64,000 bases of DNA, from NCBI GenBank assembly GCA_027605045.1, contig JAQFWX010000017.1:857876-921875 (forward strand), in the 5' to 3' direction. The stretch's first letter is position 1, and each line of letters starts with the position of its first letter. Shown piece by piece: positions 1 to 11,923 of the stretch. Source of the stretch: Phallus indusiatus (lineage: Eukaryota > Basidiomycota > Agaricomycetes > Phallales > Phallaceae). Position numbers and translations under genes: made by a program. The notes below the pieces were generated by a model. The model ran no database searches. It was given only the letters and a program-made list of their open reading frames with translations, and was not told the DNA's origin.

Positions 1-3000
1 ACGAACTGGTGCTGAACTACTCTTGACCGAAAAATCTGACCTAATAATCGATACAAGCGAACCTCCACAGAAGAAAGCCGTCTCTGTAGAGCCTGATATT
101 CTTCGCTCTCTTTATCTTGTAAACCACGGTCCCCATATTTCGTCCACAAATAAATATATCTGCGCCTGTCATCTCGACGTTTTTTGAGATTCGACCATGT
201 AAGAACATGTTGAGAGACTGAGTCCATAACGGCATTCAGCGCAAATTTCCACAAAGCGCGGGGTTTATTTTTTTTAAACTCATCATCTGACGGACGAAAG
301 CGAAAGAATTCCTCAGGTTTCTTTTGGACAGTGAATCTACCCCCAAATTTCTGGGTATTCTCGGAATCGTCATTTTTATCATCCAAGTCTTCGCTGTTGT
401 TATTGCCGTTAACCCGTTCGTTTTCCGCTAACGATGGGTCTCCCCATTTTCCGGTAATGACATCGAACGAGCTGTTGATTTTACCGGAATAGAACCAACG
501 TGTTTTCATTTTGTTTACAAACCTGTCCTCAAAGTAGGAAATTCTGCGTCCATTGAGCTTCCCTGTAATTGTAAAACCCGAGAGCGAGTCACTGCCTCCA
601 CCAACGAAAGTACCGTCTTCATTGATGGTATCAATGCGGAATCCCATGACACCATCAGTAACAGACCCATGGAAACCATAGTAATCAAAACCATGCCATA
701 CGCCAACCGCTGAACTTGTCACAGACTGATCAATGACTGAGGTTTCCAATTTCGCAGATACATTCAGGACCGATTCTATATCATCTTCGTCCTCCTGGTA
801 GACGACATTTTGATTGTCGTTGTTGTCCACTGCATCAACTTCCAACCCAGCATCCTTGGAAGGTTCTTCGTCAGCTTCACTATTTAGGTCACCGACCGGA
901 GCGTCGTAATAGCCATTCGGCAAGTTGTAATAACTCGTTGCAGTATCAAGTCCTTCAAGTGTGTGTAGGACAGAAACGTAATAATACTAAACACAAGTTA
1001 ATCTCGAACCATTTGGCATTGACACCGGTAATTTGAAACACACCAACGCGTAGCAGTATCTTCGTAGTTCCTCATTGAAGGCCAAATTCCTCAATTTGAA
1101 TATTCCTGTCCGTGATATGAGTCGTTTAAAAAGCTTATGGCGCGAAAACACTTCACCTTTCAAAACCACGGTACGCTCAAAAATAGCTGTTCGAATTGTG
1201 TCCAGAGATGTAAGAGGTTTACGAAAATCAGCATCCGTCAGAACTCGGGTCTTTCCCTCTTCAAGGATGGATAGAATGCGCCGCAATATAAGATATGTCA
1301 AAGGAAGTGCATACTCTTCTAAATTGCCATCGCCGATGACCAGCGAAAGCGTATTCCGTTCATCGATGAAATAGTCCAGAGATTTCCATCGTTTTTCAAT
1401 GCGTCTCTCTACTTTTGCAGCGTATTCTCGGAATTTGCTATGCGGGTATTCTTCGGCTAGATCGTCTAACGAGGAGGTATGTATTCCAGCAACGATCAGG
1501 TCAATGTCGTACATAGAATGAGACATCATTAGTCTTGAGAATGCACCAGCATTTCCGGGAACCAGAGATTGGTAGATAGAAGACATGTCGTACAAGACAG
1601 ATCGGATACGGAATGTGTATTGTCGAAGCGTTACCTCAAAACCTATATAGCCAAGGACGGTTTATTGTAGTTAAATAGATGATAAGACATGAACGAACCA
1701 CTTGTCCAATATGCTAGCCATAAGGGAAGACTACACAAAATGTGTTAGTGAAGAGAATAAATGAACATTATGTCGGAGTTCATCACCTCCAATCAGTAGG
1801 ACGAGCAGCTGTGAACTGGTTAAGTTCATGAATAGTGACAAAATCGGAGCAATCAGGGTCCAATGCTTCTTGAAGAGGCCTAAGCCGAACACTATTGATA
1901 CACCCAATGGCCCAAATATCATCCTCAGTAAGAGGGAGGAGGTCCAAGAGTAAATCCCGCGTTTTCGTGTGCTTTTCTTCCAAATCTATCTCCGCGACAG
2001 GTGTTTGAACGACCGTCAATTCGTGATCCTTTTTATCCTTGGTTACATGAAGGAACAGATGTGTGTAAAAGTCGCGGATTGCGAGGACTACATGTCGAGA
2101 TTTAGCACTCCCTTTCCAACCCTACAAAATGTTGTCACATTAGGGCATGTTTCTGCTTGCGCAGCCAATTCACTTGACGAACCATTTCTACCCACATAGC
2201 GTACATTGCCTTTAAGCGATAAAATTCCTTGAAATTCATGAGATAAAGAATATCATTTACCTTGTCCCGGATTCGGTCCTTTGGACCAGACATGATCTTA
2301 AGGATGATCCTGTCGCTCTCATGTCGCACGACTGCCTCCACTTCCGAAATCTGGTTTTTCTGCTCTTCAAATTTCTGGTTGAAAAATGCTTGACTCTCCG
2401 CCAATGATTTATCAAAGCTGGTTTTCAAGTCAGATTTGATATCCGTGAAATTCGTCGTTCTGGCTGTCTTTCCTGAGACGCTCGCTAAACCAACGGATAC
2501 CGGTGCACCAGCACCGCTGCGTGAGACTTGATCGTCTCTTTTACGGATCAGTTCTCGCAAAAGTTCATCGTCATCGAAGAATTTCTCGGGTCCTCCCTTC
2601 GCATCAATGAATTTGTTCAATTCCTGCTCCTCAGGAGAAACAAGGTTTTCGAACACCAACTTCATGAGTTTATCGAGTTTTCCGTCCAAACGCTCTGTGA
2701 TCCGATGTATAGTTTGTACTCCAACTCCCGTATAAAGTGCGAGAATGGTATTGAAATCGCTTGCAAGACTGGCAAATGTAGATGTGAAACCAGTAAATTT
2801 ACCCTCCCAGCTGTTGCTTCTCAACAATTTGACTGAAGGGACCGAATGAAAAATAAGGATAAAGGATGAACTTGAGATCATACCTATGAATTTTGACTTA
2901 TAATAGTCATCTGTTATATGAGAACACTCCTGAATGTCTGAAGCAGCCTTTTCCAGCTGTTCACTCATACGATCAGCAATCTTAATGCCTTCTTTGCCTA

Positions 3001-3576
3001 ATTCGTCTGGTTTGATCGTTTCAAGTCTATAAACAACTTCTCAATAAATGTACGCTGGCCTTCGTCTTTGGAAAAACTTACGAACGCAGGTTGGACATCA
3101 TGTCACTCATTTGGACAAATAAAGCTAGGACCTTTTTATCGTTGTCGAGGCGTTTGAGCTCTAGCGCTAGCGCAGCTTTGAACGGGATAACAGCAACTGA
3201 TTTTGTAGAGATTGCATTGAGATTGCATGAATAAGATTGACTTATAGTACCAACCTTGGATGAACGGATGAATCTTGCCCACTTCTTCGAGAACTCGCAT
3301 TAAACCTTCACTTGATTGAACGAAGGTCCCGATTTGAGATTTGAGAGCTGAACAAACTTGCAAGGTGACATCCTTATCGGCGGATACTTCGGGAGACTGA
3401 AAGGTCTCAACTAGGAAAGAAAAAGCTATAAACGATACAAAAGAGCATTGAAGCACGAAAAACTTACAAACTTTATCGATCTTTTGCTCCCTGCGCTCGT
3501 CCGCGCGGCGCTTGGCAGAGGTCAACGCTATCTGTGCAAGGTCGAGAGGGGAAATTCCAGTTTCTGAACGAGACAT
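1..3576 (-). CDS. EF-hand / ZZ-finger family protein, copy 1 (3' end off the window)
   Basis: This is a multi-exon gene whose 3' end lies beyond base 1. The ATG at 3574-3576 opens a protein beginning MSRSETGISPLDLAQ. A long helical region follows (KVLALFVQMSDMMSNLR near 3090-3160), then another helical block (2135-2968). A single EF-hand loop, DPDCSDFVTIHE, is encoded near 1835-1870. A beta-rich C-terminal region contains GVWHGFDYYGF and KTRWFYSGK (about 480-710). An intron at 1106-1156 removes a stretch that also reads through. Its whole visible length is collinear with the gene at 53271-57689, which adds ZZ fingers beyond this point. The order resembles basidiomycete EF-hand proteins with a helical N-terminus. 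I see no frame break in this copy. Its cellular role is unknown; the calcium loop and zinc fingers suggest a regulatory protein, which is inference. Confidence 0.75.
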
Positions 3577-5650
3577 TGTAGAAACGTAACTTTGCACCCT
3601 CCGTGGTGATTTGAATCTACAACTATGAGTGTATTTTCAGTCCAAGTGATATTTCACTCTATTTGCCTGTTTATAAACCATGATTTAGCAATTAAAATGG
3701 TCAAATAACATGTATGTGGTGGGATATTTGCCACCCAATCGGCTATTGTCAATACGAGCCCATCAGAATTGCTCTGCGTTCGCTGTCGCCGGTTTGAAGT
3801 CGAAACGTTGATGCCCTACTTTCCATCAAGGATCATGTCAATATGACACACTTTGCCATATTCTTCCACGCCTTCGTGTCCATTCAAAATACTCTTCTGC
3901 TAATTGGAATCTGGAGCTGTACTATATTCTTTTTTTTTCGGAGCTAAAGTCAGTAAAGTATTTGGACATAGTCCAGCACTCACGGACAGCTTGTGAATCA
4001 CGCGTGGTGACCTGGGTGTAGGCCGTGGGTGTTCCGATTTCTCTATGCGCCAGTGACGTACGAACAGGGGAAAAATGCATCTACGCACACCTCATATTAA
4101 GGTAGTGTGGGACTCAGGGCGAACGCTCTAGTGAAATACCCACTAAAAAACCCCTGAGAGCTGTACTATATTCTTGATGCGATGTCGGGGTTTTATGCGC
4201 ACCAACGCCGTTGGAGCTGCGTGAATCAATCAAGTGGGTCGAGGAAGTCTCCCCTTATCAATTGAGTATGCGAGAATAAACTTGGACGACAGTGTCGTCG
4301 CATCAAAGTCACTCAAAAAACCGACGACGCGCGCGACACATTTCAATGCAGACAGTTTTGCAGAAAGCGCTACTAGTAACTCACCAAGTAAAGTTCCCAA
4401 ACTTATGAAATTATTGAACAAGATATACTGATATAATGTACTAATCATTTTCAAGCCTATAAACCGCCGTTCTGAAAAGTCAAATAATCCAATTTCGATT
4501 TTTGCGACTAATACAAGCATTGATGTTAGAGAAAGAAAGCCAACCACATTTCCTACCCCTCATGAACTCAACCCCTTTTCTTGATCCATTTGACACCGGA
4601 CTCAACACAGAAGCGCATATAGCACCTATACGGCCGATAGCCACTGGCAATTCGACAGTCGTCTTAATTTTGGAACCTTGAGCGTCAAACAGAAACCTCC
4701 TTGACCAACATCGACACAGGTGCCGTCACTTAGATTGTTAATGGTTTACAACCTATTTTCAACAGACTTCAGCGGAGATCAACAAAACACGACAAAATGG
4801 CGTCATGTCGAGGACTCGGGAGAATGTTTTGATTTTGTACATTAGAACGAAGGAGTTTTTTTTTTTTCGAATAGCAAAGTGAGCTACCCCAAATTGATCT
4901 CAGGAAGAGAAGAGCCTATCATCGAAGCTTGGGTTCACGTTTGCCTGTGTCGTTGACATCATCTACTAAGGTCGTTGTGGTCATTGGGATTTGGTATATT
5001 TGCTGGTGGCGGGGTAGGGTTGCCGTTGTTCGACAGGCGAGCGCCAAGAGGCATCTCTGTTTTGCAAGGAAGGAACAACTTTCTTAATGCTAATCAGTGC
5101 GAATAATTAGTTATGCTATTGCTATTGATGATGGTGAAGAAGAGGAAACCAACCAGAATTTCTTTGATATTATATGAAAGAGAAACCTAGAACAGTCTGT
5201 CTTCTGCTTCCGACAACCAACTCCGACAACCAGCTACCACGTAGCAAAGATTAGAATGATAGTCGCGCTATTTAAGCGGACCCAGCCAATCAGGTCCTGT
5301 TGAAATCGGGAAATTAGGCTCGATGTTGCATAATGGTAGTTATAGACTTATAGTATTGTTGATGGTCTACTGAGATTAGACCAGATATGACAATATAAAT
5401 GCGTTAATGGCTCGCCCATCGTTTGAAGGATTGTTAGTAGAGAGAGAATATCGTAGTCGCTGTCGAGTTGTGATATTTCTTGGTATGTAGTAGTAATTGC
5501 TCACATAATACAAAATATGTCACGCCCATTACATATCGCGCTATTTAAGCGCGACACACATTTCAAGCAGGGTTCTTTACAATGCTTTCCTAGATTCCAA
5601 ACAGATGAAATTATAACGTTTTAGTAGTAAACAACGGGTAAATGAAAGCA
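3577..5650. other. Intergenic spacer with short dispersed repeats
   Basis: No convincing gene is seen in these 2.1 kb. The stretch holds an 18-base direct repeat GAGCTGTACTATATTCTT at 3914-3931 and 4158-4175. It also holds a 16-base direct repeat TCGCGCTATTTAAGCG at 5263-5278 and 5536-5551. The second of these is followed by a GCGACACACATTTCAA stretch that resembles GCGCGACACATTTCAA near 4330. These look like scraps of old repeats. Short open frames here have no recognisable protein character. Confidence 0.5.
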
Positions 5651-7033
5651 TCATTCCATCTCAACATCCCCTTCTTCGTCTTCCCAAGCATCGTCGTCGT
5701 CGTCGTCGTTTATATCTTGTTCTTGGACCTCTGGTGTCGGTTGTATACCAGCGGCTGATAGCTCCGCAGTTAGCTCCTTAGCGTGCTGAAGGATCTGTTC
5801 ATCCGAGTGTTCCTGTCCTTCATGAAGCTATAAATCAAACCCTGTCAGCTGCGAAACTCAATACGAGCGAAGAAGGATCATGACCATTTGACATGTCTGG
5901 AGACAATCCATAGCATCCCTAGCCAAGTCAGAATAAGACAGGCCTTCAACCGGCTCATTTGTTTCACGGGATTTTTCAGCCATGAGATAGAAACACCATC
6001 CTTCCAAGTACCACGCTTCCACTTCTTGATCGTCGGTTGCGAGTATCCCCGATAGAATTGTAAGGGCGTTGGTATAGGACGAAAGCTCAAGGAATAATCG
6101 AACAAGAGAAAGTCGTATGGGTAATGGAGGCATCTTCGGAGAGTCTGATAGTATTGGTTACTTCACTGTATTGATATGTAGTGTCGTAATACTTCTTACC
6201 AGGATCAAGGTCCTTCCACCGTTCCCATGCTCTCTCAGCGAGTTGTCGGGCTTCATCTGGCCGTTTTTGAGACATCCTAACGGATGCAAGAGTTTGCATA
6301 GCTTCGTAACTCGACGGATCGATGTTCAACGCTAGTGAAGCAAGTTTGTCGGAAGATGATTCCGCTTCATCTTCAAAGCTACGGAGAACAACAAATAAAC
6401 GTACATCCTCGTGCACTGAGAGTCCGTCAAACACGCACCATAAATCCGACATCCATATTTCTACCATAGCAGCAAGGGCTCCTATGATCTTGATTTTGAT
6501 CTCATCGTCTCCATCATAAGATGTTCGTCCGTCTCCGTCTCCGTGCTCTTGATCTTTTCCTTTGAGCTGAGCGACAAGAGCATCTACAGCCGCTTGGTAA
6601 TGTTCTAAACATTGTCTAGGGTCTTGATTTAGTTGGGCGAGATTCAGATGGGCATTAGCAGATCTTGTGATTGGGGCGTAAGGCGATGGGGGTAACAGCG
6701 ATTCAAACGTCTTGAGTATATGATAAGCCGCGACATTAATACCAAGAGATCATCTACATCGCTACATACCTGCTTAGCAGCATCAATATCACCCAACTCA
6801 AGCTGTACCTCTCCTAGAAGCTCTCTGGCATTCGTGAAATTAGCATCTTGTTCCAGTGTCCGCCGAAGGAATTTGAGAGCTAGTTCGTAATTGCATTGGG
6901 TTACGAGCTGTAAAGATTTTTCGTACAGAGATGATGGAGACGGTGCAGTCTTCGTTGGCGAAGTGGGTACTTCAATTTTTCGTTGGGTTGTTGTCGAGGT
7001 ACGGAGGAGCTTTTTGGCTTTGGTCCTCCCCAT
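5651..7033 (-). CDS. ACL4: Acl4-like TPR chaperone of ribosomal protein uL4 (Rpl4)
   Basis: Acl4 is a TPR protein that captures nascent Rpl4 and escorts it into assembling 60S subunits. Five exons can be placed: 7033-6771 (border at 6770), 6710-6439, 6378-6200, 6144-5885 and 5827-5651, with introns of 55-60 bases. Phase joins are clean, for example EIWMSDL followed by CFEDEAE across the second intron. TPR-like helices include LALKFLRRTLEQDANFTNAR and LTILSGILATDDQEVEAWYL. The motif EAWYLEGWCFYLMAEK and the strongly acidic C-terminus (DINDDDDDD, then DEEGDVEME) are typical of Acl4 homologues. MGRTKAKKLL at 7033 was preferred as the start; an in-frame ATG at 7123 would add 30 residues. The gene is divergent from the 7507 reading frame. 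Confidence 0.8.
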
Positions 7034-7506
7034 GAGGCCGATTTGAGCAATTAGGTAAGCTCGTTTGGTCATCCATGTCTGCCGCCCAAAAAACTTCATC
7101 GCTTCCTCATTCGTTCGACCCATTGAGAAGCACGAACAATGAAAAGTACTGAGAATATTTGAAATGCTCTATTCTCAAAAGATTGCGTTTGTAACCTAGT
7201 TTTACAATTACAAGAACCGTTACTCTTTAAATAAGATTCTTCTACTATACTTCTAGTAAGTTGTGGCCAATATTTTCCAGCACAGTTTCTACGCCTGAAC
7301 ATTATCCAACACCCTTTCAGCCCCTTGGTTGTACAATTCATCGAATACTGTTCGGAAGTTTGGACTGTGATCCACGAGCGCTAAGCTTTCATTGACCATT
7401 AAACGTGTCCATGAAGACCGGGAGAATGGCGCTTGTCACAGTCTGGTTCCCCCGTGCTCCCAACCACCATCATCTTAACCGTAATTAACCTCCAGGGACG
7501 GCTCGA

Positions 7507-7758
7507 ATGAGCGAATCACATTTCATTGAATCAAACTCTTCTCAAGATAATGAATTGCAATTTTTGACCGACTCCGCGTTTTCTTTTTTATTTGATGACA
7601 CCGGTTCTAATAACATCTCAAAGAGTAAATGGGGTGCGGACGGTTTATTTATGGAACGACTGGAGAGTTTTATCGAGGGGCAACTGAAAGATATTGAGAA
7701 CTTTGCTAATAGGGAGCAGGTTCCTTTGGATGAGGTGTTTATGCTTTATTTATTGTAA
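7507..7758 (+). CDS. Short reading frame, possible 5' exon of the next gene
   Basis: This is an 83-residue frame beginning MSESHFIESNSSQDNE and containing ERLESFIEGQLKDIENFAN, which looks like real helical coding sequence. It lies directly upstream of, and in the same direction as, the 7954-8844 coding region. A GTAAAG donor follows at 7756, but every acceptor I tried leads to an in-frame stop before the downstream exon. It may therefore be the first exon of that gene with an unusual junction, or a separate small gene. The function is not recognised. Confidence 0.4.
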   Translation: MSESHFIESNSSQDNELQFLTDSAFSFLFDDTGSNNISKSKWGADGLFMERLESFIEGQLKDIENFANREQVPLDEVFMLYLL

Positions 7759-7953
7759 AGCAGCATACATTTAGATTGATAGGATTTTTCTTAGATACGA
7801 AAATTAGTCGCGATACCTCATGCGAAATATATGCTGTCCCTGGATTTGACTTTCCCTTCGATGAATGAAGCGTCATCATTTTCTAATGAAAAAAGTAAAG
7901 TATTTGATTGATTGATTTTTCTGATTCAATCTCATCGTCACATCAAAGAACCC

Positions 7954-8844
7954 ATGAGCGGCCTTTACACAGTAAAATCGACGTTAGCTCGACTGAGCAA
8001 CGTTCTGCAATCAATATACAGTGCCACAGGACTAGATTCCTTGCTTTTGGTGGTTTCCCCTCATAATACTCAAAATCAAACCAAGAACACAATGTCGGAA
8101 GCCAGTTGGATTGGAGGTACCGAAGTAGGAAAAGAATTCTGGATGAGCCTCAAAGGAGGCGGTGTCAACGGTGCACGAGCCTTTCGCTTGAAATCCCAAA
8201 TGCGCTATCAAGAAGAACTCCCAAAAAGTCCCGGTAATGATGATATGGGCTCCTTCGTCAATATACCAAACAACACACCTACAAATTTGAAATCCCCTTC
8301 AACAGGTGTCGGTTTAAAAAGCGGGGACATCAAGACCGAATTGAATGCTGCAGTAAGACAGGCACTTCGGTAAGTATTACAGGCGCTTCCTTGAGGTAAA
8401 TATTGACTCTACTTTCTTAGTGTTGCAAGCGGTAATCCCTCCGCTGAAATGCGTTGGACTAAACCCGCTGCTCTGGAAGAACTCTATGGTGTTCATTTAG
8501 TGGGCTGGCCGACGACCGTGAAAACCCGGAATCCGTCAAACAATTCAGTCAAAGAAAATCGGTTATTACTGGATCTTTTGCGAAGCAACCAAATGAAATT
8601 CGTGCCCGCAGTCTCGTCTCGGACGTCGGCTGAACAATCTGTCCCTTCGAGCTCAACGGCATCTACACCCGTCGCTTCAACCTCCAAAAACCATGCACCG
8701 GAAAAAGCAATTAATCCCGAACTCAGTGAACTAGATATCTCCATGAGCCATTCCTTCGAGTCGGAGACGACTGATACAAGTAGTGATTCAATGACGCCAC
8801 CCAATGCCGAGAGGCCTCCAAAGCGGATGCGTATTACAAAGTAA
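7954..8844 (+). CDS. Conserved basidiomycete-type protein of unknown function
   Basis: Two exons are clear: 7954-8369 and 8421-8844, with an intron at 8370-8420 (GTAAGT to TTCTTAG). The join gives ALRVASGNPSAEMRW. The open frame also extends upstream of the ATG (LIQSHRHIKEPMSGLYT), so a 5' exon is likely. Recognisable blocks are SWIGGTEVGKEFW, GGGVNGARAF, YGVHLVGWP and ENRLLLDLLRS. I associate this arrangement with a widespread family of uncharacterised mushroom proteins. The C-terminus is Ser/Thr-rich and ends PPKRMRITK, a basic patch that could act as a nuclear localisation signal. No catalytic motif is visible and no function is proposed. Confidence 0.6.
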
Positions 8845-9000
8845 TAATGCGACGCTGCCCTTACTAGTGTATACTAATTTTGTATTTTTATGGTAGTGGA
8901 TTCATAATCGGACATGAGATATGGGTTACAATGTAAATAATACACATAGTACATGTTTAGCGGAGCGATGCTGAATATGGGACTTGAAACGCATGAAATG

Positions 9001-9711
9001 TTATAATGCAGTGATTGTTCGTATTTTAAGAGGTATAACACCTGCTCCTTTGCCATCCCAGCCTTTCAGATGGGCTCGACAAACTGGACACCTAAAAGAC
9101 CGTTAAAAGGATATAAACCTACGACGTTTGATCAAACCATACCTTGGCGTTGTTCCCTCGCGTCCAAGTGGAATACCTAATTCTAAGCCACGCTTAATCC
9201 CACTCCTAACAGCGGAAAACAGACAAAGTCCACAGAGTACATGACCGCATGGAGTTAGACACGCGTTCGTCACTGTGGAGAAACAGATCGGACAAGAGTA
9301 TGAAGAAAGAGGATTTTCTGGGAGGGTTGGAGGGTTATGACTGCCAGCGTCGGCTGCAGAGGGTTCTGCTAATTCTACCGCCTTCCCTTTTCCTTTGTCC
9401 TTGCGCGTTGGTGGTATGTCTTCATCTGGTATGATCATCACGTCGTCGTTATCGATGTCGTCTTCAATCTTCATGACCGTTGATGGATCCGCCTCCGTTT
9501 TAGGCTGTAATGGTGATGAAGACATTTCCCTGATCGAGATCACTTCCATCGCCTCATTTCGATTTACGTCGCTAATTTGTATGTGAGAATCAGCCATGGG
9601 ATTGGAGCTGGAGAGTGTGGACGCTGACGGAGCCGGACCCGGAGAATTCGTGCAAACATCGGGTGGACGGCTTGTGAGAGAATCTTGCAGGTCCGCAGTC
9701 GAGTTGCTCAT
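9001..9711 (-). CDS. RING-finger protein, Slx8-like E3 ubiquitin ligase
   Basis: Two exons, 9711-9143 and 9091-9001, are joined over a 51-base intron (9092-9142) that splits the RING domain. The RING residues are CPICFSTVTNACLTPCGHVL, then LCGLC, and in exon 2 CPVCRAHLKGWDGKG. This gives a C3HC4 pattern with the conserved final CPVC. The N-terminal 140 residues are acidic and disordered (EDDIDNDDVMIIPDEDIPP). The hydrophobic patches beside acidic residues could be SUMO-interacting motifs, as in Slx8/Rnf4-type ligases. The C-terminal GVIPLKIRTITAL fits basidiomycete members of that family. The likely role is nuclear ubiquitylation of SUMO-modified proteins, inferred from family likeness. The start lies 246 bases from the divergent Erv41 gene. 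Confidence 0.72.
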
Positions 9712-9956
9712 TGTGTCCTTTTTCTCATCGACGTCGACGTGGCTTCAAACGCAATAGGTCAGCCTGGGAGGCTTTTCTCCGGAGAAGGGGGCAGAATAGC
9801 TGCTGAGGTAATCAGGTCACGTTGTGGGTCACCAGTCGCCCTGCTGGCAAATACGTAGCAAACTACTAAAAGGCATAATCGTCAACGTGGAAGGTACGTC
9901 CCGTATATTGACACTTTCCCTGCTTCTCTTTTTCTGTTTTTTCTTTCTTTTTTTCA

Positions 9957-11750
9957 ATGGGTGAACTGAAAGTTATTAGACCAGAGGCCATGCGTCAATT
10001 CGACGCTTTTCCAAAACTTCCGTCGACATACAAAACTCGTTCGAGAGGTGGAGGCTTTATTACGGTCTTCGTCGTCCTTGTCTCCCTCTTTCTAGTCGTA
10101 AACGACATTGCAGAATATATATGGGGATGGCCAGATTACGAATTTAATGTCGATAAGGATGGAGAAAGCTTCATGAACATTAATGTTGATCTGGTGGTGA
10201 ATACCCCATGTCGGTGTACGTGGCAAGCGAGCAATCATCTTTTCGTATCACTGATACCCCATATTACTCCAGTTTTGAGTGTAGATCTTCGAGATGCAGT
10301 TGGCGATCGACTTCACCTTAGCGAAGGCTTCAAACGAGATGGTGTATGTGTCATTTGGGCGACTCCCACTTACCTGCACCCAGAACGCTGACCGAGTCAT
10401 GATAGGTTTCTTTTGACACGGGACAAGCAACAAAATTAAAGTGCGTTTCTTGACCCTGAATTATTTATTCGCGTAGATTAATGCTGTAGACAGGCAATAC
10501 TCCTCTATGCTGTCAGCTCAGCAAGCTGTCGCCATGTCACGGAGTTCAAGAGGACTGTTTGACTTTATGAGATCATCAAAACCACAGTTTAAACCTACTG
10601 TCAACTATCAGCCAGATGGAGCTGCTTGTCGAATATACGGAAGTTTGGAAGTTAAGAAAGTTAACGGTAGGCTCTAGTGCTCTTTCGTAGGCATCCTTAG
10701 TTTACAACGGACACTAGCAAACCTCCATATCACTACTTTGGGACACGGCTATGCAAGCCACACACATACAGACCATAGTTGTAAGTATTTAACTCTAAAT
10801 ACTCTCTCCAATAAGAACACTTACAGGGACGTATAGTAATGAACATGTCGCACGTCATCACCGAGTTTTCATTTGGTCCCTATTTCCCTGATATCACCCA
10901 GCCACTTGATTATTCATTCGAAGTTACTGAAGAACGTGCGCAACGTCTTTTGAATACCTGTGCATGGATGCAAAACTAACAACTTTGATCAGACTTTATG
11001 GCATACCAATACTTCTTGACCGTCGTCCCGACTACTTATATCGCACCCCGCCAAAGACCACTAAATACCCATCAATACAGCGTTACCCACTACGAACGTG
11101 TTTTGGAGCATAACAAAGGATCCCCCGGGATCTTTTTCAAGTTCGACCTTGAACCGCTTACTTTGAGCATACACCAACGCACTACGACACTCGTCCAGCT
11201 ACTGATAAGGTAAAATTGCTGCACAGCTTTGCGTTGTATTCATAGGCTAAATTGATATAGATGTGTCGGCGTTATCGGAGGAGTATGGGTCTGCACAGGA
11301 TGGTCCATCAAAGTCGGAGGAAAAGTTATTGAAGTTGTTGCGGGACCAGACAAGACTCAAGGCATAGTTGCGGCCGAGGCCACGGGTGTCAAAAAGCGCT
11401 GGGGAACCAGTGAAATTCGCTCTCGTCCAAACGCAGGGGCATCTTCACCATATGGTACACCATACGGAACGACGCCAGTTAGCGCAACGTTCCCACAATC
11501 AGCCCCATTCGGAAGTTATTATGCGGGACCGAACAGTCCTGCACACTCTGCGGGATATGGACCATCGTCTCCGTACAGTGTGCCTCCTTCGCCATACTTC
11601 GCGAGCACACCTTCTGTTCCAAATGGTTTCCAGCCTCCTTCGCCCAGTGTACCTCCACGATCTTCGGTTCCTCCTTCTCCATCACATTCTAGGAACACGA
11701 GCGGGGTCAGAAGTGTGAATGGATCAGGAGACCCAAAGAAGAGTGATTGA
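9957..11750 (+). CDS. ERV41: Erv41/ERGIC2-type ER-Golgi cargo receptor subunit
   Basis: Erv41 pairs with Erv46 in COPII vesicles and retrieves escaped ER proteins. Eight exons were placed: 9957-10215, 10273-10343, 10406-10440, 10494-10666, 10718-10780, 10837-10935, 10993-11209 and 11261-11750. Introns are 51-62 bases and all joins keep phase. The N-terminal cytosolic part (FDAFPKLPSTYKTRSRGGGF) and first membrane helix (ITVFVVLVSLFLVV) are standard. The lumenal domain includes PCRFLSVDLRDAVGDRLHL, FDTGQATKLKQYSSML, HITTLGHGY and YQYFLTVVPTTY. A second membrane helix precedes GGVWVCTGW. The tail beyond about 11400 is long, Pro/Ser-rich and repetitive (SPYSVPPSPYF), an extension that yeast Erv41 lacks as far as I recall. 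Confidence 0.85.
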
Positions 11751-11923
11751 GAAGGTAGTCGGTCAATCAAGTCGAGGATTTATTCTGTTGTCGAGCTGCA
11801 TATGTGTAAAAAAGCTATCTGCTTATTTAGAACTTGTATGGAAGTCATATATATTTAATAATTCAACTCAATCTTCATCATGAACATATGGTTACAGATA
11901 AACTAAATCCGGGTTACATGAAA

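Noticed and set aside
515..706. Hydrophobic frame that resembles a membrane peptide
   Set aside because: It is an out-of-frame reading of the EF-hand gene's C-terminal exon.
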